From Geomonas sp. RF6 (GTDB taxonomy: Bacteria; Desulfobacterota; Desulfuromonadia; Geobacterales; Geobacteraceae): DNA of 64,000 nt. The stretch is from positions 62,001 through 126,000 of the forward strand of contig NZ_CP087999.1 in the NCBI RefSeq assembly GCF_021044625.1, in the 5' to 3' direction. Within the stretch, counting starts at the first letter, position 1. The number at the start of each line of letters is the position of its first letter. Shown in pieces: positions 8,927 through 18,596 of this stretch. The position numbers were made by a program, and so were the translations under genes. The notes beneath the pieces are model-generated. The model was not told the DNA's origin and did no database searches. It saw only the letters and a list, made by a program, of their open reading frames with translations.

Positions 8927-9931
8927 ATGGGCACTAAGGTCAGCAAGGTATCGATCGGCGCATTCGTCCTCGGGGCCGTCGTCCTCCTTGTCGCTGCGGT
9001 ACTGGTCTTCGGAGCCGGCAAGTTCTTCACGAAGCAAAACACCTATCTCACCTATTTCGAGGGGTCGGTAAAGGGGCTGAACGTCGGCTCCCCCGTCACC
9101 TTCCGCGGCGTGAAGGTCGGCTCCGTCTCCGATATCAGCATCATCATGGACGAGTCGACTAAGGCCCTGAAGATTCCGGTCGTCTTCGTCATCGACCCCG
9201 CCAAGTTCAAGGGTACGCGCGCCGAGTTCCAGCGCGGGGACCCCAGCAGCATCAAGAGGGCCGTGACGACCTACGGCCTCAGGACGCAGCTCCAGTCCAT
9301 GAGCTTTGTGACGGGGCAGCTCATGGTCGCCCTCGACTTCTTCCCCTCCAAGCCCGCCAGGTTCGTCGGTCTCATCAAGACGTACCCGGAGATCCCGAGT
9401 GTCCCTACCCCGCTCGAGGAGCTGCAAAAGACGGTGCAGGACCTTCCCCTGAGGGAGATCGTGGAGAACCTGAACCGTGCCATCGCCGGGGTGGACCGGG
9501 TCATCTCCTCCGTCAACGTGGAGAAGACCACGAAGAACATCGACGTGGCCCTGCAGGACATCCAGGGGCTGGTGCGCAACCTGAACGGCAGGGTAGGTCC
9601 CCTCACCGAGAGTCTCGCGAAGACCTCCGAAGAGGCGCAGGCGACCCTGAAGGAAACGCAGGAGACGGCGGTCGTCGTGCGCGGAGGGATAAAGGAGCTG
9701 GCCGCCTCCACCCAGAAGACCCTGGAGGCGGCGCAGACTGCCCTGAAACAGTCGGAACACACGCTGCGCTCTTACTCGGACGACTCGGAGATGATGGCCC
9801 AGATGGACAGGACGATGCGCGACCTCTCGGCGATGACCCGGTCGTTCCGGCAGCTCTCCGATTACCTGGAACGCCACCCGGAGGCCCTGATCCGCGGCAA
9901 GGGGAGCGAAGGAGGTCGTGATGGCAGGTAG
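8927..9931 (+). CDS. mlaD: MlaD-type MCE domain protein
   Basis: 334 residues: one N-terminal membrane anchor (about 10-32), an MCE/MlaD domain (about 40-120, with VTFRGVKVGSV) and a long C-terminal region predicted to form coiled coil helices (Glu/Lys/Gln-rich, 170-300), as in long-form MCE proteins that bridge the periplasm. It would carry lipids from the permease. Starts 25 bases after mlaF with GGGGG upstream; its 3' end overlaps the next gene by 11 bases. Confidence 0.92.
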   Translation: MGTKVSKVSIGAFVLGAVVLLVAAVLVFGAGKFFTKQNTYLTYFEGSVKGLNVGSPVTFRGVKVGSVSDISIIMDESTKALKIPVVFVIDPAKFKGTRAEFQRGDPSSIKRAVTTYGLRTQLQSMSFVTGQLMVALDFFPSKPARFVGLIKTYPEIPSVPTPLEELQKTVQDLPLREIVENLNRAIAGVDRVISSVNVEKTTKNIDVALQDIQGLVRNLNGRVGPLTESLAKTSEEAQATLKETQETAVVVRGGIKELAASTQKTLEAAQTALKQSEHTLRSYSDDSEMMAQMDRTMRDLSAMTRSFRQLSDYLERHPEALIRGKGSEGGRDGR

Positions 9932-10556
9932 ATTCCCGCTGCTGGCCGGAAGCATTGCCGGTGCCCTTACCCTCTGCCTCGCCGGCTGCGCAAGCTCCCC
10001 CCACACCCGCTTCTACACCCTCCATCCGGTCGGGGAGCGGCAGGTCGAACGGACTGCCACGCCGGCCGCCCCGGTGTCGGTCTTCGTCAGGCCGGTCGAC
10101 ATCCCCGATTACCTCGACCGCCCCCAGATCGTGACGAGGAGCGGTCACAACGAGCTGGTGCTCGCGGAATTCGACAGATGGGCCGGCTCGCTGGCCGACG
10201 ACATCACGGCGGTCGTGGCGGAGGACCTTTCCCGGCTCCTCGGGACGGAGAGGGTCTACAGCAATCGTAGTGTGCAGGGGGAGAAGGCGGACTACACCGT
10301 CGCGCTGCGCATTCTCCGCCTCGACTGCACCCCCGGCGAATCGGTCTTCATGAGAGCCCAGTGGCTGGTCCGCTGCCCAGGTGAGGGGAAGAGCGTCTCC
10401 GTGCAGGGGGGCACCTTTACCGCCCCGGTAAAGGATCGCCAGTACCAGACGGTCGTCGCCGCGGTGAGCAAGGTGCTGGAGCAGGTAAGTATCGCCATTG
10501 CGCGGGATATAGCCCCGGCGGAGAGAGCGGCCGATAAGACTGGAGCCCCCAGATGA
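9921..10556 (+). CDS. ABC-type transport auxiliary lipoprotein (PqiC-like)
   Basis: 211 residues. Lipoprotein signal ending in lipobox LAGC near residue 22, then a PqiC/DUF330-type domain (FYTLHPV start of the mature protein). Such lipoproteins form the outer-membrane end of MCE transporters. ATG at 9921 has GGAGG five bases upstream, better than the GTG one codon earlier. It overlaps mlaD by 11 bases at the front and the AI-2E gene by four at the back, so it belongs to the same transcript. Confidence 0.87.
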   Translation: MAGRFPLLAGSIAGALTLCLAGCASSPHTRFYTLHPVGERQVERTATPAAPVSVFVRPVDIPDYLDRPQIVTRSGHNELVLAEFDRWAGSLADDITAVVAEDLSRLLGTERVYSNRSVQGEKADYTVALRILRLDCTPGESVFMRAQWLVRCPGEGKSVSVQGGTFTAPVKDRQYQTVVAAVSKVLEQVSIAIARDIAPAERAADKTGAPR

Positions 10557-11695
10557 CAGCAACGACAGAAAACCAGGACGTGGTACGCATCACGCTCGCG
10601 GTCCTCTTCATCGTCGTCCTCATCAGCGCCTGCTTCTCCATACTGCGCCCCTTCCTCACCGCCCTCGTGTGGGCGACGATGATAGTTGTGACGACGTGGT
10701 CGCTGATGCTGCGGGTACAGGGTCGCCTCGGCGGGAAGCGCTGGCTCGCCGTCACCGTCATGACCCTCGGGCTCCTCCTCGTCTTCATCATCCCCTTCGC
10801 GCTGGCTATCGTCGCGATCGTCGGACGCGCCGACGACGTCGTCGCCCTCAGCAAGTCGCTCGCCGCCCGCCCCCTTCCCCCCCCGCCGGAATGGGTAGAG
10901 AGGCTCCCGATCGTCGGGGGAAAAGTGGCGGCGCGCTGGCACACCTTTGCGGCGGCGAACCAGGCGGAACTGTCGGAGCGCTTCGCCCCCTATGTGAAGA
11001 GGGTGGTAGGCTGGCTCATCACACAGCTCGGCGGCCTTCTCATGATGGTCGTGCAGTTCCTTCTGACCACGATCATCAGTGCAGTGCTCTACGCGGGGGG
11101 GGAGCAGGCCGCGAAGGGGGTCTGTCTCTTTGCCCGGAAGGTGGGGGGGAAAGACGGTGAAGCAGCGGCAGTTCTCGCCGCGAAAGCGGTCCGCGGTATC
11201 GCCCTCGGGGTGGTGGTCACCGCGATCATTCAGGCGATTCTCGGAGCGATCGGGCTGACGGTGGCGGGGGTCCCCGCGGTGGGGATACTCACCGCCGTCA
11301 TGTTCGTCCTCTGCGTCGCCCAGATCGGCCCCGGCCTCGTCCTCTTCCCGTCGGCGGGGTGGCTTTACTGGAAAGACGAGCCTCTCTGGGGGACGATCCT
11401 CCTCGTGTGGGCCTTCCTGGTGGGCATCGTGGACAACTTCATCCGCCCCTTCCTCATCAAGAAGGGAGCCGATCTCCCCCTCGTCCTGATCTTCGCCGGC
11501 GTCATCGGCGGGCTGATCACCTTCGGCGTCATCGGGCTCTTCATCGGTCCGGTCATGCTGGCGGTGACCTTCACCCTCCTGAAGGCGTGGGTCCTGGAAG
11601 GGACGGACGGAGGAATGGAAGAAGCGGTGCAGGAGGCTGACGAGCCCGCGGTGGAAGCCGCGCCTGTGGTGGAACGGGGGCGACACCCCCTGTAG
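10553..11695 (+). CDS. AI-2E family transporter (PF01594-type membrane protein)
   Basis: 380 residues with about eight hydrophobic segments in the pattern of the AI-2E/PerM family: paired helices near the N-terminus, a soluble stretch (about 105-150), then the conserved membrane block and a C-terminal acidic tail. The family includes exporters and Na+/H+ antiporters, and the quorum-signal name is historical, so substrate is open. The start overlaps the lipoprotein stop (ATGA), so it is translationally coupled to the lipid transport operon. That coupling suggests an envelope role. Confidence 0.88.
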   Translation: MTATTENQDVVRITLAVLFIVVLISACFSILRPFLTALVWATMIVVTTWSLMLRVQGRLGGKRWLAVTVMTLGLLLVFIIPFALAIVAIVGRADDVVALSKSLAARPLPPPPEWVERLPIVGGKVAARWHTFAAANQAELSERFAPYVKRVVGWLITQLGGLLMMVVQFLLTTIISAVLYAGGEQAAKGVCLFARKVGGKDGEAAAVLAAKAVRGIALGVVVTAIIQAILGAIGLTVAGVPAVGILTAVMFVLCVAQIGPGLVLFPSAGWLYWKDEPLWGTILLVWAFLVGIVDNFIRPFLIKKGADLPLVLIFAGVIGGLITFGVIGLFIGPVMLAVTFTLLKAWVLEGTDGGMEEAVQEADEPAVEAAPVVERGRHPL

Positions 11696-11888
11696 AGGGA
11701 GCCGGGGGCGAGGCCGATCGAGTGGCTCGCCGCGTCCCCGGACGGAGCGGGTTCTCCATCGATGACGAAGTAAAGCTCGAAAGCGTGATGACGCCGACGC
11801 AAACGATCGCGAAAGAGGAGAGCTGTAGACGATCGAATGCGAGGGTAAAAAGGAGAGGAAGCTTCTCCGGGAAGCTCAAGGGGGTCGT

Positions 11889-13109
11889 ATGAAGAGTATC
11901 CGAGGTCTCCAGTTTGCGCAGTGGCCGCCTTCCGTCGTTGCAGCCACGGCCCTTGGTGTTGCGGCGCTGGCGCTGTGCGGATGCCACCAGAAGGAGAAGG
12001 CCGCCGCGCCCCCCCCTCCGAGCGTCGTCGCCACCACCGTCGTCGCCAGGGACACCCCGGTCGTCTTTGAATACGTGGGGCAGACGCAGAGCTCGCGCCA
12101 GGTGAACATCCAGGCGCGGGTGAGCGGCTTCCTGGACAGGCGGGTGTACACCGAGGGGGCGATCGTGAAGGAAGGGGACGTCCTTTTCCTCATGGACAAG
12201 AAGCCGTTCGTGGCCCAGTTGAACGCGGCGAAGGCGGCGCTGGCGCGCCAGAAGGCTGCGATGGAGACCGCCCGGCTCAATCTGGAGCGCACGAAGCCTC
12301 TGGCGGAGAAAAAGGCCCTCTCCCAGAAGGACCTCGACGATGCCACCGGCACCTTCGAATCGTCCGCGGCCGCGGTGGAGATGGCGAAGGCGCAGCTGGA
12401 GACGGAGAAGCTGAATCTCTCCTACTGCACCATCGTCTCTCCCGTGACGGGAATCACCGGAGCGGCCATGCAGCAGGACGGCGGCTACGTGAACGCCATG
12501 AACAGCCAGCTCACCACTGTGGCGGCCCTCTCTCCGATGTGGGTGAACTTCAGCCTCTCGGAAAACGAGCTGAAGAAGTACCGTGACCAGATCGCCAGCG
12601 GCGCCATGAGGCCTCCGCCGAACGACAGCTACGAGATCGAGGTGGTTCTCGTCGACGGTTCGATCTATCCCCATGCGGGGCGTATCACCTTCGCCGCCCC
12701 CTCGTACAACGCCCAGACCGGTACCTTCCTGCTGCGTGCCTCCGTGGACAATCCGAAGGGGCTGCTGCGCCCGAACCAGTACGTCCGGGCCCGGGTGAAG
12801 GGGGCGACCCGGGTAAACGCCATCAGCGTCCCGCAGCGCGCGGTGCAGCAGGGAGCGAAGGGGCACTTCGTATGGGTGGTGACCCCGGACAAGAAGGCGG
12901 AGTCGCGCCCGGTGCAGGTAGGGGACTTAAACGGTGACGAGTGGTTCATCTCCCAGGGGTTGCGCGCCGGCGAGATCGTCGTGGTGGACGGCGGCATGGC
13001 CCTGCGGCCGGGGATCCCGGTGACCGTGCGACAGGCAGGGGCAGAGCCGGCGGCAGGTGCCCCGAAGGCCGCATCGGCAGGCACCGTCCCGGCAACGAAG
13101 ACGAATTGA
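11889..13109 (+). CDS. RND efflux periplasmic adaptor (AcrA/MexA type)
   Basis: 406 residues; membrane fusion protein linking inner-membrane pump to outer-membrane channel. N-terminal signal with lipobox-like ALCGC (about 25-33), then the biotinyl-lipoyl-like halves flanking a helical hairpin (about 100-175), beta-barrel domain, and a disordered Ala/Pro tail. First gene of adaptor - pump - outer membrane factor, 12 bases before the pump gene. RBS AAGGGGG upstream. No regulator gene of the TetR or MarR kind is adjacent. The 193-base gap before it holds no recognised promoter. Confidence 0.94.
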   Translation: MKSIRGLQFAQWPPSVVAATALGVAALALCGCHQKEKAAAPPPPSVVATTVVARDTPVVFEYVGQTQSSRQVNIQARVSGFLDRRVYTEGAIVKEGDVLFLMDKKPFVAQLNAAKAALARQKAAMETARLNLERTKPLAEKKALSQKDLDDATGTFESSAAAVEMAKAQLETEKLNLSYCTIVSPVTGITGAAMQQDGGYVNAMNSQLTTVAALSPMWVNFSLSENELKKYRDQIASGAMRPPPNDSYEIEVVLVDGSIYPHAGRITFAAPSYNAQTGTFLLRASVDNPKGLLRPNQYVRARVKGATRVNAISVPQRAVQQGAKGHFVWVVTPDKKAESRPVQVGDLNGDEWFISQGLRAGEIVVVDGGMALRPGIPVTVRQAGAEPAAGAPKAASAGTVPATKTN

Positions 13110-13121
13110 GAGGAGGGGCCC

Positions 13122-16100
13122 ATGTTCTCCAGGTTCTTTATCGAGCGGCCGATCTTCGCCACCGTCGTCTCCCTCATCATCGTCATCGCCGGGCTGGTGG
13201 CCATGAAGATGCTCCCGGTGGCCCAGTACCCCAACATCACCCCCGTGCAGATCCAGGTCACCACCACCTACCCCGGCGCCGATTCAAAGACGGTCGGGGA
13301 CTCGGTGGCGGCCCCCATCGAGGCGCAGATAAACGGCGCCGACAACATGATCTACATGACCTCCACGAGCTCCAACACGGGGCAGATGACGATCACCGTC
13401 TTCTTCACCCTGGATACCGACCCGAGCCTCGCCCAGGTCGACGTGCAAAACAGGGTGAACCTGGCGATGCCGCAGCTGCCGGAGGCGGTGAAGCAGTACG
13501 GCGTCTCCGTGCAGAAGAAGTCCTCCAGCCCCCTCATGATCATCACCCTCTACAACAAGGACGGGCGCTACACGCCGGAGTACGTGAGAAACTACACGAA
13601 CGTCTATGTGCTCGACGCCATAAAGAGGGTAAACGGAGCCGGGCAGGCGCAGATATTCGGGGTGCCGGACCAGGCGATGCGCATCTGGATGAACCCCGAC
13701 CGCATGGCCTCCCTCGGCATCACCACCTCCGACGTCCAGACCGCGGTCTCCAACCAGAACGCCCTCTTCGGCGCGGGGCAGCTCGGGTCGCAGCCGAACG
13801 ACGGGAAGGTGGAGATGACCTTCCCGGTGGTGACCCAGTCTCCCTTCGTGCAGCCCTCCGAGTACGAGAACATCATCCTGCGCGCCAACCCTGACGGGAG
13901 CGCCATCGTGCGGGTGAAGGACGTGGCCCGGGCCGAGACCGGCAGGCGCCTGTACATCGACGACAACCGCCTGAACGGCGCCCCCGCCACCCCGATCATC
14001 GTGTACCAGCAGGCGGGAGCCAACGGTCTCGAGGTCTCCAAGGGTGTGCGCAAGGTCATGGAGGACCTGAAGAAGACCCTCCCCGCCGGGATCGAGTACA
14101 CCATAGCGCTGGACACGACGGAGTTTGTGCGCCTCTCCATCGAGGAGGTCATCCACACCCTCTTCGAGGCTATCGTGCTGGTCGTCCTCGTGGTCTACCT
14201 CTTCCTGCAGAGCTTCCGCTCCACCATCATCTGCACGGTGGCGATCTTCGTCTCCCTCATCGGGACCTTCGCCGGGATGCTGGCGCTCGGCTTCTCCATC
14301 AACCTCCTCACCCTCTTCGGGATAGTCCTCGCCATCGGGATGGTGGTGGACGACGCCATCGTCGTCGTGGAGAACGTGGAGAGCAACATGATGAAGAAGC
14401 ACCTGGCGCCGAAGGAGGCGACGATCCTCGCCATGGAGCAGATCGGCACCTCCCTCGTCGCGGTCGTGCTCGTCATGGCCTCCGTCTTCATTCCGGCGGC
14501 CTTCCTCCCGGGGACCACAGGGCAGCTGTACAAGCAGTTCGCCATCACCATCGTCGTCTCCGTCGCCCTCTCCGGGTTCGTCGCCCTCACCCTGACCCCG
14601 GCCATGTGCGGCTTCATGCTGAAGCACAAGCCCCCCCCGCAGAAGGGGCCTTTCGCCTGGTTCAACCGGGCCTTCGACAAGTTCACCCTCAAGTTCGGCG
14701 ACGCCGTCGTTCTGATGATAAAGAGGATGTCGGTCGCCTTCATCCTCCTGGCGGTGATGATATTTGCCCTGGTGCACCTCTTCCGCACCATACCGACAAG
14801 CTTCGTTCCGAACGAGGACCAGGGGTACCTCTTCACCCAGGTGCTCCTCCCTGACGCGGCGAGCCTGAACCGCACGGTGAAGATGACGGAAAAGGTCGAC
14901 GCCCTCTTCGCGCAGAACCCCGCGGTGCTGAACCGCACCATCATCAACGGCTACAGCCTCATCGACAGCCAGTACAAGCCGAACACCGCCACCTTCTTCG
15001 TGACGCTGAAGGACTTCAAGGACAGGTACGCCTCCAGCGACCGGGCAAGGAAGGAGAACGCCCAAGCGGTCCTGAAGTCCATCGCCGCCGGTGCGCGCGG
15101 CATACCGGAGGGGACCACCATTCCTATCCCGCCACCCGCCATCCCCGGGATCGGCACCACCGGCGGCTTCGAGTTCTGGATCCAGGACAAGGGGAGCGGA
15201 GACCCCGCGCGGCTGAACGAGCTCACTCAGCAGTTCCTGGCAAAGGCGCGCCAGCGACCCCAGCTCACAGGCTTGAACAGCACCTTCCGCGCCTCTTCCC
15301 AGCAGCTGCGCGCGGAGGTCGACCGCGCCAAGGCGGTCCTTCTCGGGGTGCCGATCTCCGACGTCTACTCCGCGCTGCAGGCGCAGTTCGGTTCCATACA
15401 GGTCAGCCAGTACAACGAGTACAGCCGGGTGTGGAACGTGATCCTGCAGTCCGACGCCTCATACCGGCGCACCCCCGCCGACATCACCCGGGTGTACACC
15501 CGTTCCACCAACGGGAAGATGGTGCCGCTCTCGGCGCTCGTTACCACCTCCTACGTCACAAACCCCGATCTCATCCCGCACTTCAACGGCTTTCCCGCGG
15601 CTCAGGTAACCGGGAACGCGGCGCCGGGATTCAGCTCCGGCGAGGCGATCAAGGTGATGGAGGAGGTGGCACAGGAGGTGCTCCCGGCCGGCTACGGCTT
15701 CGACTGGTCCGGCATGGCCTACGAGGAGAAGAAGTCGGGGGGTACCTCCGCTGCCGCCTTCGCCTTCGGCCTCATCATCGTCTTTCTCCTCCTGGCAGCC
15801 CAGTTCGAGTCGTGGACGATGCCGGGATCGGTCATGACCGCGGTTCCCTTCGGTATCCTCGGCGCCCTCCTCTTCAACTGGGCGCGCGGGTTGAGCAACG
15901 ACGTGTACTTCCAGATCGGGCTCCTCGTCCTCATCGGTCTCGGTGCCAAGAACGCGGTGCTGAGGGTGACCTTCGCGGTCGAGCTGCGCGAGCAGGGACT
16001 TTCCATCATGGATGCGACGGTCCGCTCCGGGGAGGAGCGCTTCCGCCCCATCATCATGACCTCGCTTGCCTTCATCTTCGGCGTGCTACCCCTCGCGCTC

Positions 16101-16301
16101 GCCACCGGCGCCGGGGCGAACGCGCGCCACTCCATCGGCACCGGGATCATGGGGGGGATGATCGGCGAAGCGACCCTCGCGATGCTGTACGTTCCGCTCT
16201 TTTTCTACCTCTTTGACACGCTCGCCGAGCGCAAGAAGGAGAAGAAGGTATCCGAGCCGCACCCGGAGGGTCCGCATCCCGCAGCTGAAGGAGGTGAGTG
16301 A
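13122..16301 (+). CDS. RND multidrug efflux pump, HAE1 family (AcrB-like)
   Basis: 1059 residues, full length for AcrB/MexB. Starts FSRFFIERPIFATV, the standard HAE1 N-terminus, with a first transmembrane helix, two large periplasmic loops and eleven further helices. The proton-relay Asp pair is visible in GMVVDDAIVVVEN. Uses proton motive force to export hydrophobic compounds through the tripartite complex. RBS AGGAGGGG before the ATG at 13122. Ends one base before the outer-membrane factor start codon (TGA C ATG). Substrates cannot be predicted. Confidence 0.97.
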   Translation: MFSRFFIERPIFATVVSLIIVIAGLVAMKMLPVAQYPNITPVQIQVTTTYPGADSKTVGDSVAAPIEAQINGADNMIYMTSTSSNTGQMTITVFFTLDTDPSLAQVDVQNRVNLAMPQLPEAVKQYGVSVQKKSSSPLMIITLYNKDGRYTPEYVRNYTNVYVLDAIKRVNGAGQAQIFGVPDQAMRIWMNPDRMASLGITTSDVQTAVSNQNALFGAGQLGSQPNDGKVEMTFPVVTQSPFVQPSEYENIILRANPDGSAIVRVKDVARAETGRRLYIDDNRLNGAPATPIIVYQQAGANGLEVSKGVRKVMEDLKKTLPAGIEYTIALDTTEFVRLSIEEVIHTLFEAIVLVVLVVYLFLQSFRSTIICTVAIFVSLIGTFAGMLALGFSINLLTLFGIVLAIGMVVDDAIVVVENVESNMMKKHLAPKEATILAMEQIGTSLVAVVLVMASVFIPAAFLPGTTGQLYKQFAITIVVSVALSGFVALTLTPAMCGFMLKHKPPPQKGPFAWFNRAFDKFTLKFGDAVVLMIKRMSVAFILLAVMIFALVHLFRTIPTSFVPNEDQGYLFTQVLLPDAASLNRTVKMTEKVDALFAQNPAVLNRTIINGYSLIDSQYKPNTATFFVTLKDFKDRYASSDRARKENAQAVLKSIAAGARGIPEGTTIPIPPPAIPGIGTTGGFEFWIQDKGSGDPARLNELTQQFLAKARQRPQLTGLNSTFRASSQQLRAEVDRAKAVLLGVPISDVYSALQAQFGSIQVSQYNEYSRVWNVILQSDASYRRTPADITRVYTRSTNGKMVPLSALVTTSYVTNPDLIPHFNGFPAAQVTGNAAPGFSSGEAIKVMEEVAQEVLPAGYGFDWSGMAYEEKKSGGTSAAAFAFGLIIVFLLLAAQFESWTMPGSVMTAVPFGILGALLFNWARGLSNDVYFQIGLLVLIGLGAKNAVLRVTFAVELREQGLSIMDATVRSGEERFRPIIMTSLAFIFGVLPLALATGAGANARHSIGTGIMGGMIGEATLAMLYVPLFFYLFDTLAERKKEKKVSEPHPEGPHPAAEGGE

Positions 16302-16302
16302 C

Positions 16303-17862
16303 ATGCGTCGACTCTGGGTATGGATAATCGCCGCCTCCCTGTGCGGCTGCATGGTGGGGCCGGACTACCGGCGCCCGCCGGTCGATGCGCCGCAATCGTT
16401 CCACTTCGAGGAGAAGGATGCGCGCGATACAGCGGACACGGAATGGTGGAAGGCGTTCGGCGACCCGGTCCTTGACGGGCTGATCGCCGAGGCGCTGGCG
16501 CACAACAAGAACCTGAAGATCGCCGCAGCCAATGTGGAACAGGCCGCAGCGATCCTCACCCAGACCCGCTCTCCGCTCTTTCCTCAGGTCGGGTACGACG
16601 CCCTGGCTGCGCGGCAGCGGGGGAGCGAATCGAGTGGGGTCCCCCTCCCCTCCGGGCTGACCAACCCGTACAACTCGGTGCAGGTCCTCGCCGGGGCAAG
16701 CTGGGAGCTCGACCTCTGGGGGCGGATCAGGAGACTCTCCGAATCGGCCCGGGCGCAGCTCTTTGCCTCGGAGGAGGCCCGGCGCGGCGTCGTCCTCTCC
16801 CTCGTCGCCTCTGTGGCGGGCGGCTATCTGCAGCTGCGCGGCCTGGACGAGCAGCTTCTCGTCGCCAACCGCAACCTCGCCTCTTACGCGGAGGGGGTGC
16901 GGCTCTTCGAGCTGCAGTTCCACTACGGCCAGATCTCCCAGATGGAGGTGGAGCAGGCCCGCACCCAGTACGAAACAGCGGCGGCGACCATCCCCCAGCT
17001 GGAGAACCAGATCGCCCAGACCGAGCACGCCATCTCCATCCTCCTGGGGCGCAACCCGGGGGGGATCCCGCGGGGGAAGATGCTCTCCGAGCTCGGATGC
17101 CCCGCCGTTCCGGCAGGGCTCCCCTCCCAGCTGCTGGAGCGCCGTCCCGATCTGCGCCAGGCTGAGCAGAACCTCATCGCGGCAAACGCCCTCATAGGGG
17201 CCGCCAAGGCGCTGTACTTCCCCACCATTGCCCTCACCGGCAGCTACGGCTACGAGAGCTCGCGCCTCTCCGGGCTCTTCGAGGGCCCCGCACGCATCTG
17301 GAGCTATGCCGGATCGATCACCGGCCCCCTCTTCACGGCCGGCGCGATCTCCGGGCAGGTCCGGCAGACCGAGGCGGCACGGGAGGCTGCGATCGTAGGA
17401 TACCAGGCCGCGATCCAGAGCGCCTTCGCCGACGTGGAAAACGCCCTCGTGGCGCGCCAGAAGCTGGCGGGGCAGATCGAGGCGCAGCAGAGGCTGGTAA
17501 TAGCCGGGCGCGAATACGAACGGCTGGCGAAGCTCCAGTACGAGGGGGGGTACGTGCCGTACCTTACCGTGCTGAGCGCCCAGCAGCAGCTCTTTCCCGC
17601 GGAGCTCACACTGGTCCAGGTGAAGGCCGCCCTCTACACAGCCTACGTCAACCTGTACAAGGCGATGGGCGGAGGGTGGGTCACTGCCGCCGACAGGGCA
17701 ACCGTGCCCCCCCCTTCGGAAACGGGTGCGACCGTCCCGGTGCAGGCGCCTCCTGCCGCCCCCGCCGCGGCGCCGGCACCACCCGCCGCCGCACCGCCAC
17801 CCTCGACTCCGGCGCCAGCGGTCACACCGGCCGGCGAGCAGGGAAAGGGACCCCTTCCATGA
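16303..17862 (+). CDS. efflux outer-membrane factor, NodT/OprM type lipoprotein
   Basis: 519 residues from the ATG at 16303, which has GGAGGTG upstream; an in-frame ATG at 16213 would start inside the pump gene. Signal ends with lipobox SLCGC followed by MVGPDYRRP, the hallmark of NodT-family lipoproteins. Two outer-membrane efflux domains follow. The last 50 or so residues are an Ala/Pro-rich tail not usual in the family. Stop overlaps the next gene (ATGA), tying a channel gene to the efflux operon. Confidence 0.95.
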   Translation: MRRLWVWIIAASLCGCMVGPDYRRPPVDAPQSFHFEEKDARDTADTEWWKAFGDPVLDGLIAEALAHNKNLKIAAANVEQAAAILTQTRSPLFPQVGYDALAARQRGSESSGVPLPSGLTNPYNSVQVLAGASWELDLWGRIRRLSESARAQLFASEEARRGVVLSLVASVAGGYLQLRGLDEQLLVANRNLASYAEGVRLFELQFHYGQISQMEVEQARTQYETAAATIPQLENQIAQTEHAISILLGRNPGGIPRGKMLSELGCPAVPAGLPSQLLERRPDLRQAEQNLIAANALIGAAKALYFPTIALTGSYGYESSRLSGLFEGPARIWSYAGSITGPLFTAGAISGQVRQTEAAREAAIVGYQAAIQSAFADVENALVARQKLAGQIEAQQRLVIAGREYERLAKLQYEGGYVPYLTVLSAQQQLFPAELTLVQVKAALYTAYVNLYKAMGGGWVTAADRATVPPPSETGATVPVQAPPAAPAAAPAPPAAAPPPSTPAPAVTPAGEQGKGPLP

Positions 17863-18596
17863 AAGGAGCCGTGAAGGGAATCTGCAGCTCCTTTTGGGGA
17901 CGATTCCTCGGAGAGGAAGGGCTCTCCATCTTCCTGCTCTTCCTTTTCTTATCCCTGCTGCTCGGGCCCTTTCTGGACCGGCTCCCCTCACGGCCGATTA
18001 ACAGCCTCGTCTTCACACTGGTTATGGTGGCCGGGGTGGCGAAAATCTCTCGCTGCGTCGAGTTGAGGTTTCTGGCTGGGGGAGCTGCCCTCGTCGCCAT
18101 CATGCTGCGCTGGCTGACCCATCTCATCCCCTCCCCCGCGCTGGAGCGCTGGAGCAGCTGGGCCTCTCTCATCTTTATGGCAGTGCTGACGTGCGTGGTC
18201 CTCATGCAGGTCTTTATGGAGGAAAGGCAGGTGACCGCGCACCTCATACGCGGGGCGATAGCGGCCTATCTCCTCTTTGGCATCACCTGGTCGATCCTGT
18301 ACACCCTCCTGGACCAGACGATTCCGGGAGCCTTCACCATGAACGTCCCGGCGGGAGCGGAACGCCAGGAGCGCTTCGTCTACTTCAGCTTCGTCACCCT
18401 CACTACCGTGGGATACGGCGACATTACCCCGAGCCACGACATTTCCCGCATGTTTGCCGTCGCCGAGGCTCTCGTGGGTCAGCTCTACCCCGCCACTCTT
18501 CTCGCACGGCTTGTCTCGCTGGAGGCTTCGCACGAGGAGAGAGGGGGGAGCCGGGTCCCCTGGGATGGGGACGGGAAGGGAGGTGAGGGATGCTGA
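17859..18596 (+). CDS. potassium channel-like membrane protein (Ion_trans_2)
   Basis: 245 residues from the ATG overlapping the outer-membrane factor stop. Several hydrophobic helices (about 20-45, 48-66, 70-90, 100-120, 128-150) precede a pore helix and selectivity filter TTVGYGD near residue 187, then a last helix and a short basic/acidic tail. No RCK or nucleotide-binding domain. A TVGYGD filter predicts K+ selectivity. Its translational coupling to an RND pump is unusual; it overlaps the following unknown gene by seven bases as well. Confidence 0.85.
   Translation: MKGAVKGICSSFWGRFLGEEGLSIFLLFLFLSLLLGPFLDRLPSRPINSLVFTLVMVAGVAKISRCVELRFLAGGAALVAIMLRWLTHLIPSPALERWSSWASLIFMAVLTCVVLMQVFMEERQVTAHLIRGAIAAYLLFGITWSILYTLLDQTIPGAFTMNVPAGAERQERFVYFSFVTLTTVGYGDITPSHDISRMFAVAEALVGQLYPATLLARLVSLEASHEERGGSRVPWDGDGKGGEGC

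Noticed and set aside
13284-15065. 593-codon minus-strand frame antisense to the RND pump
   Set aside because: Low-complexity Asp/Gly/His/Arg translation, shadow of the pump gene.
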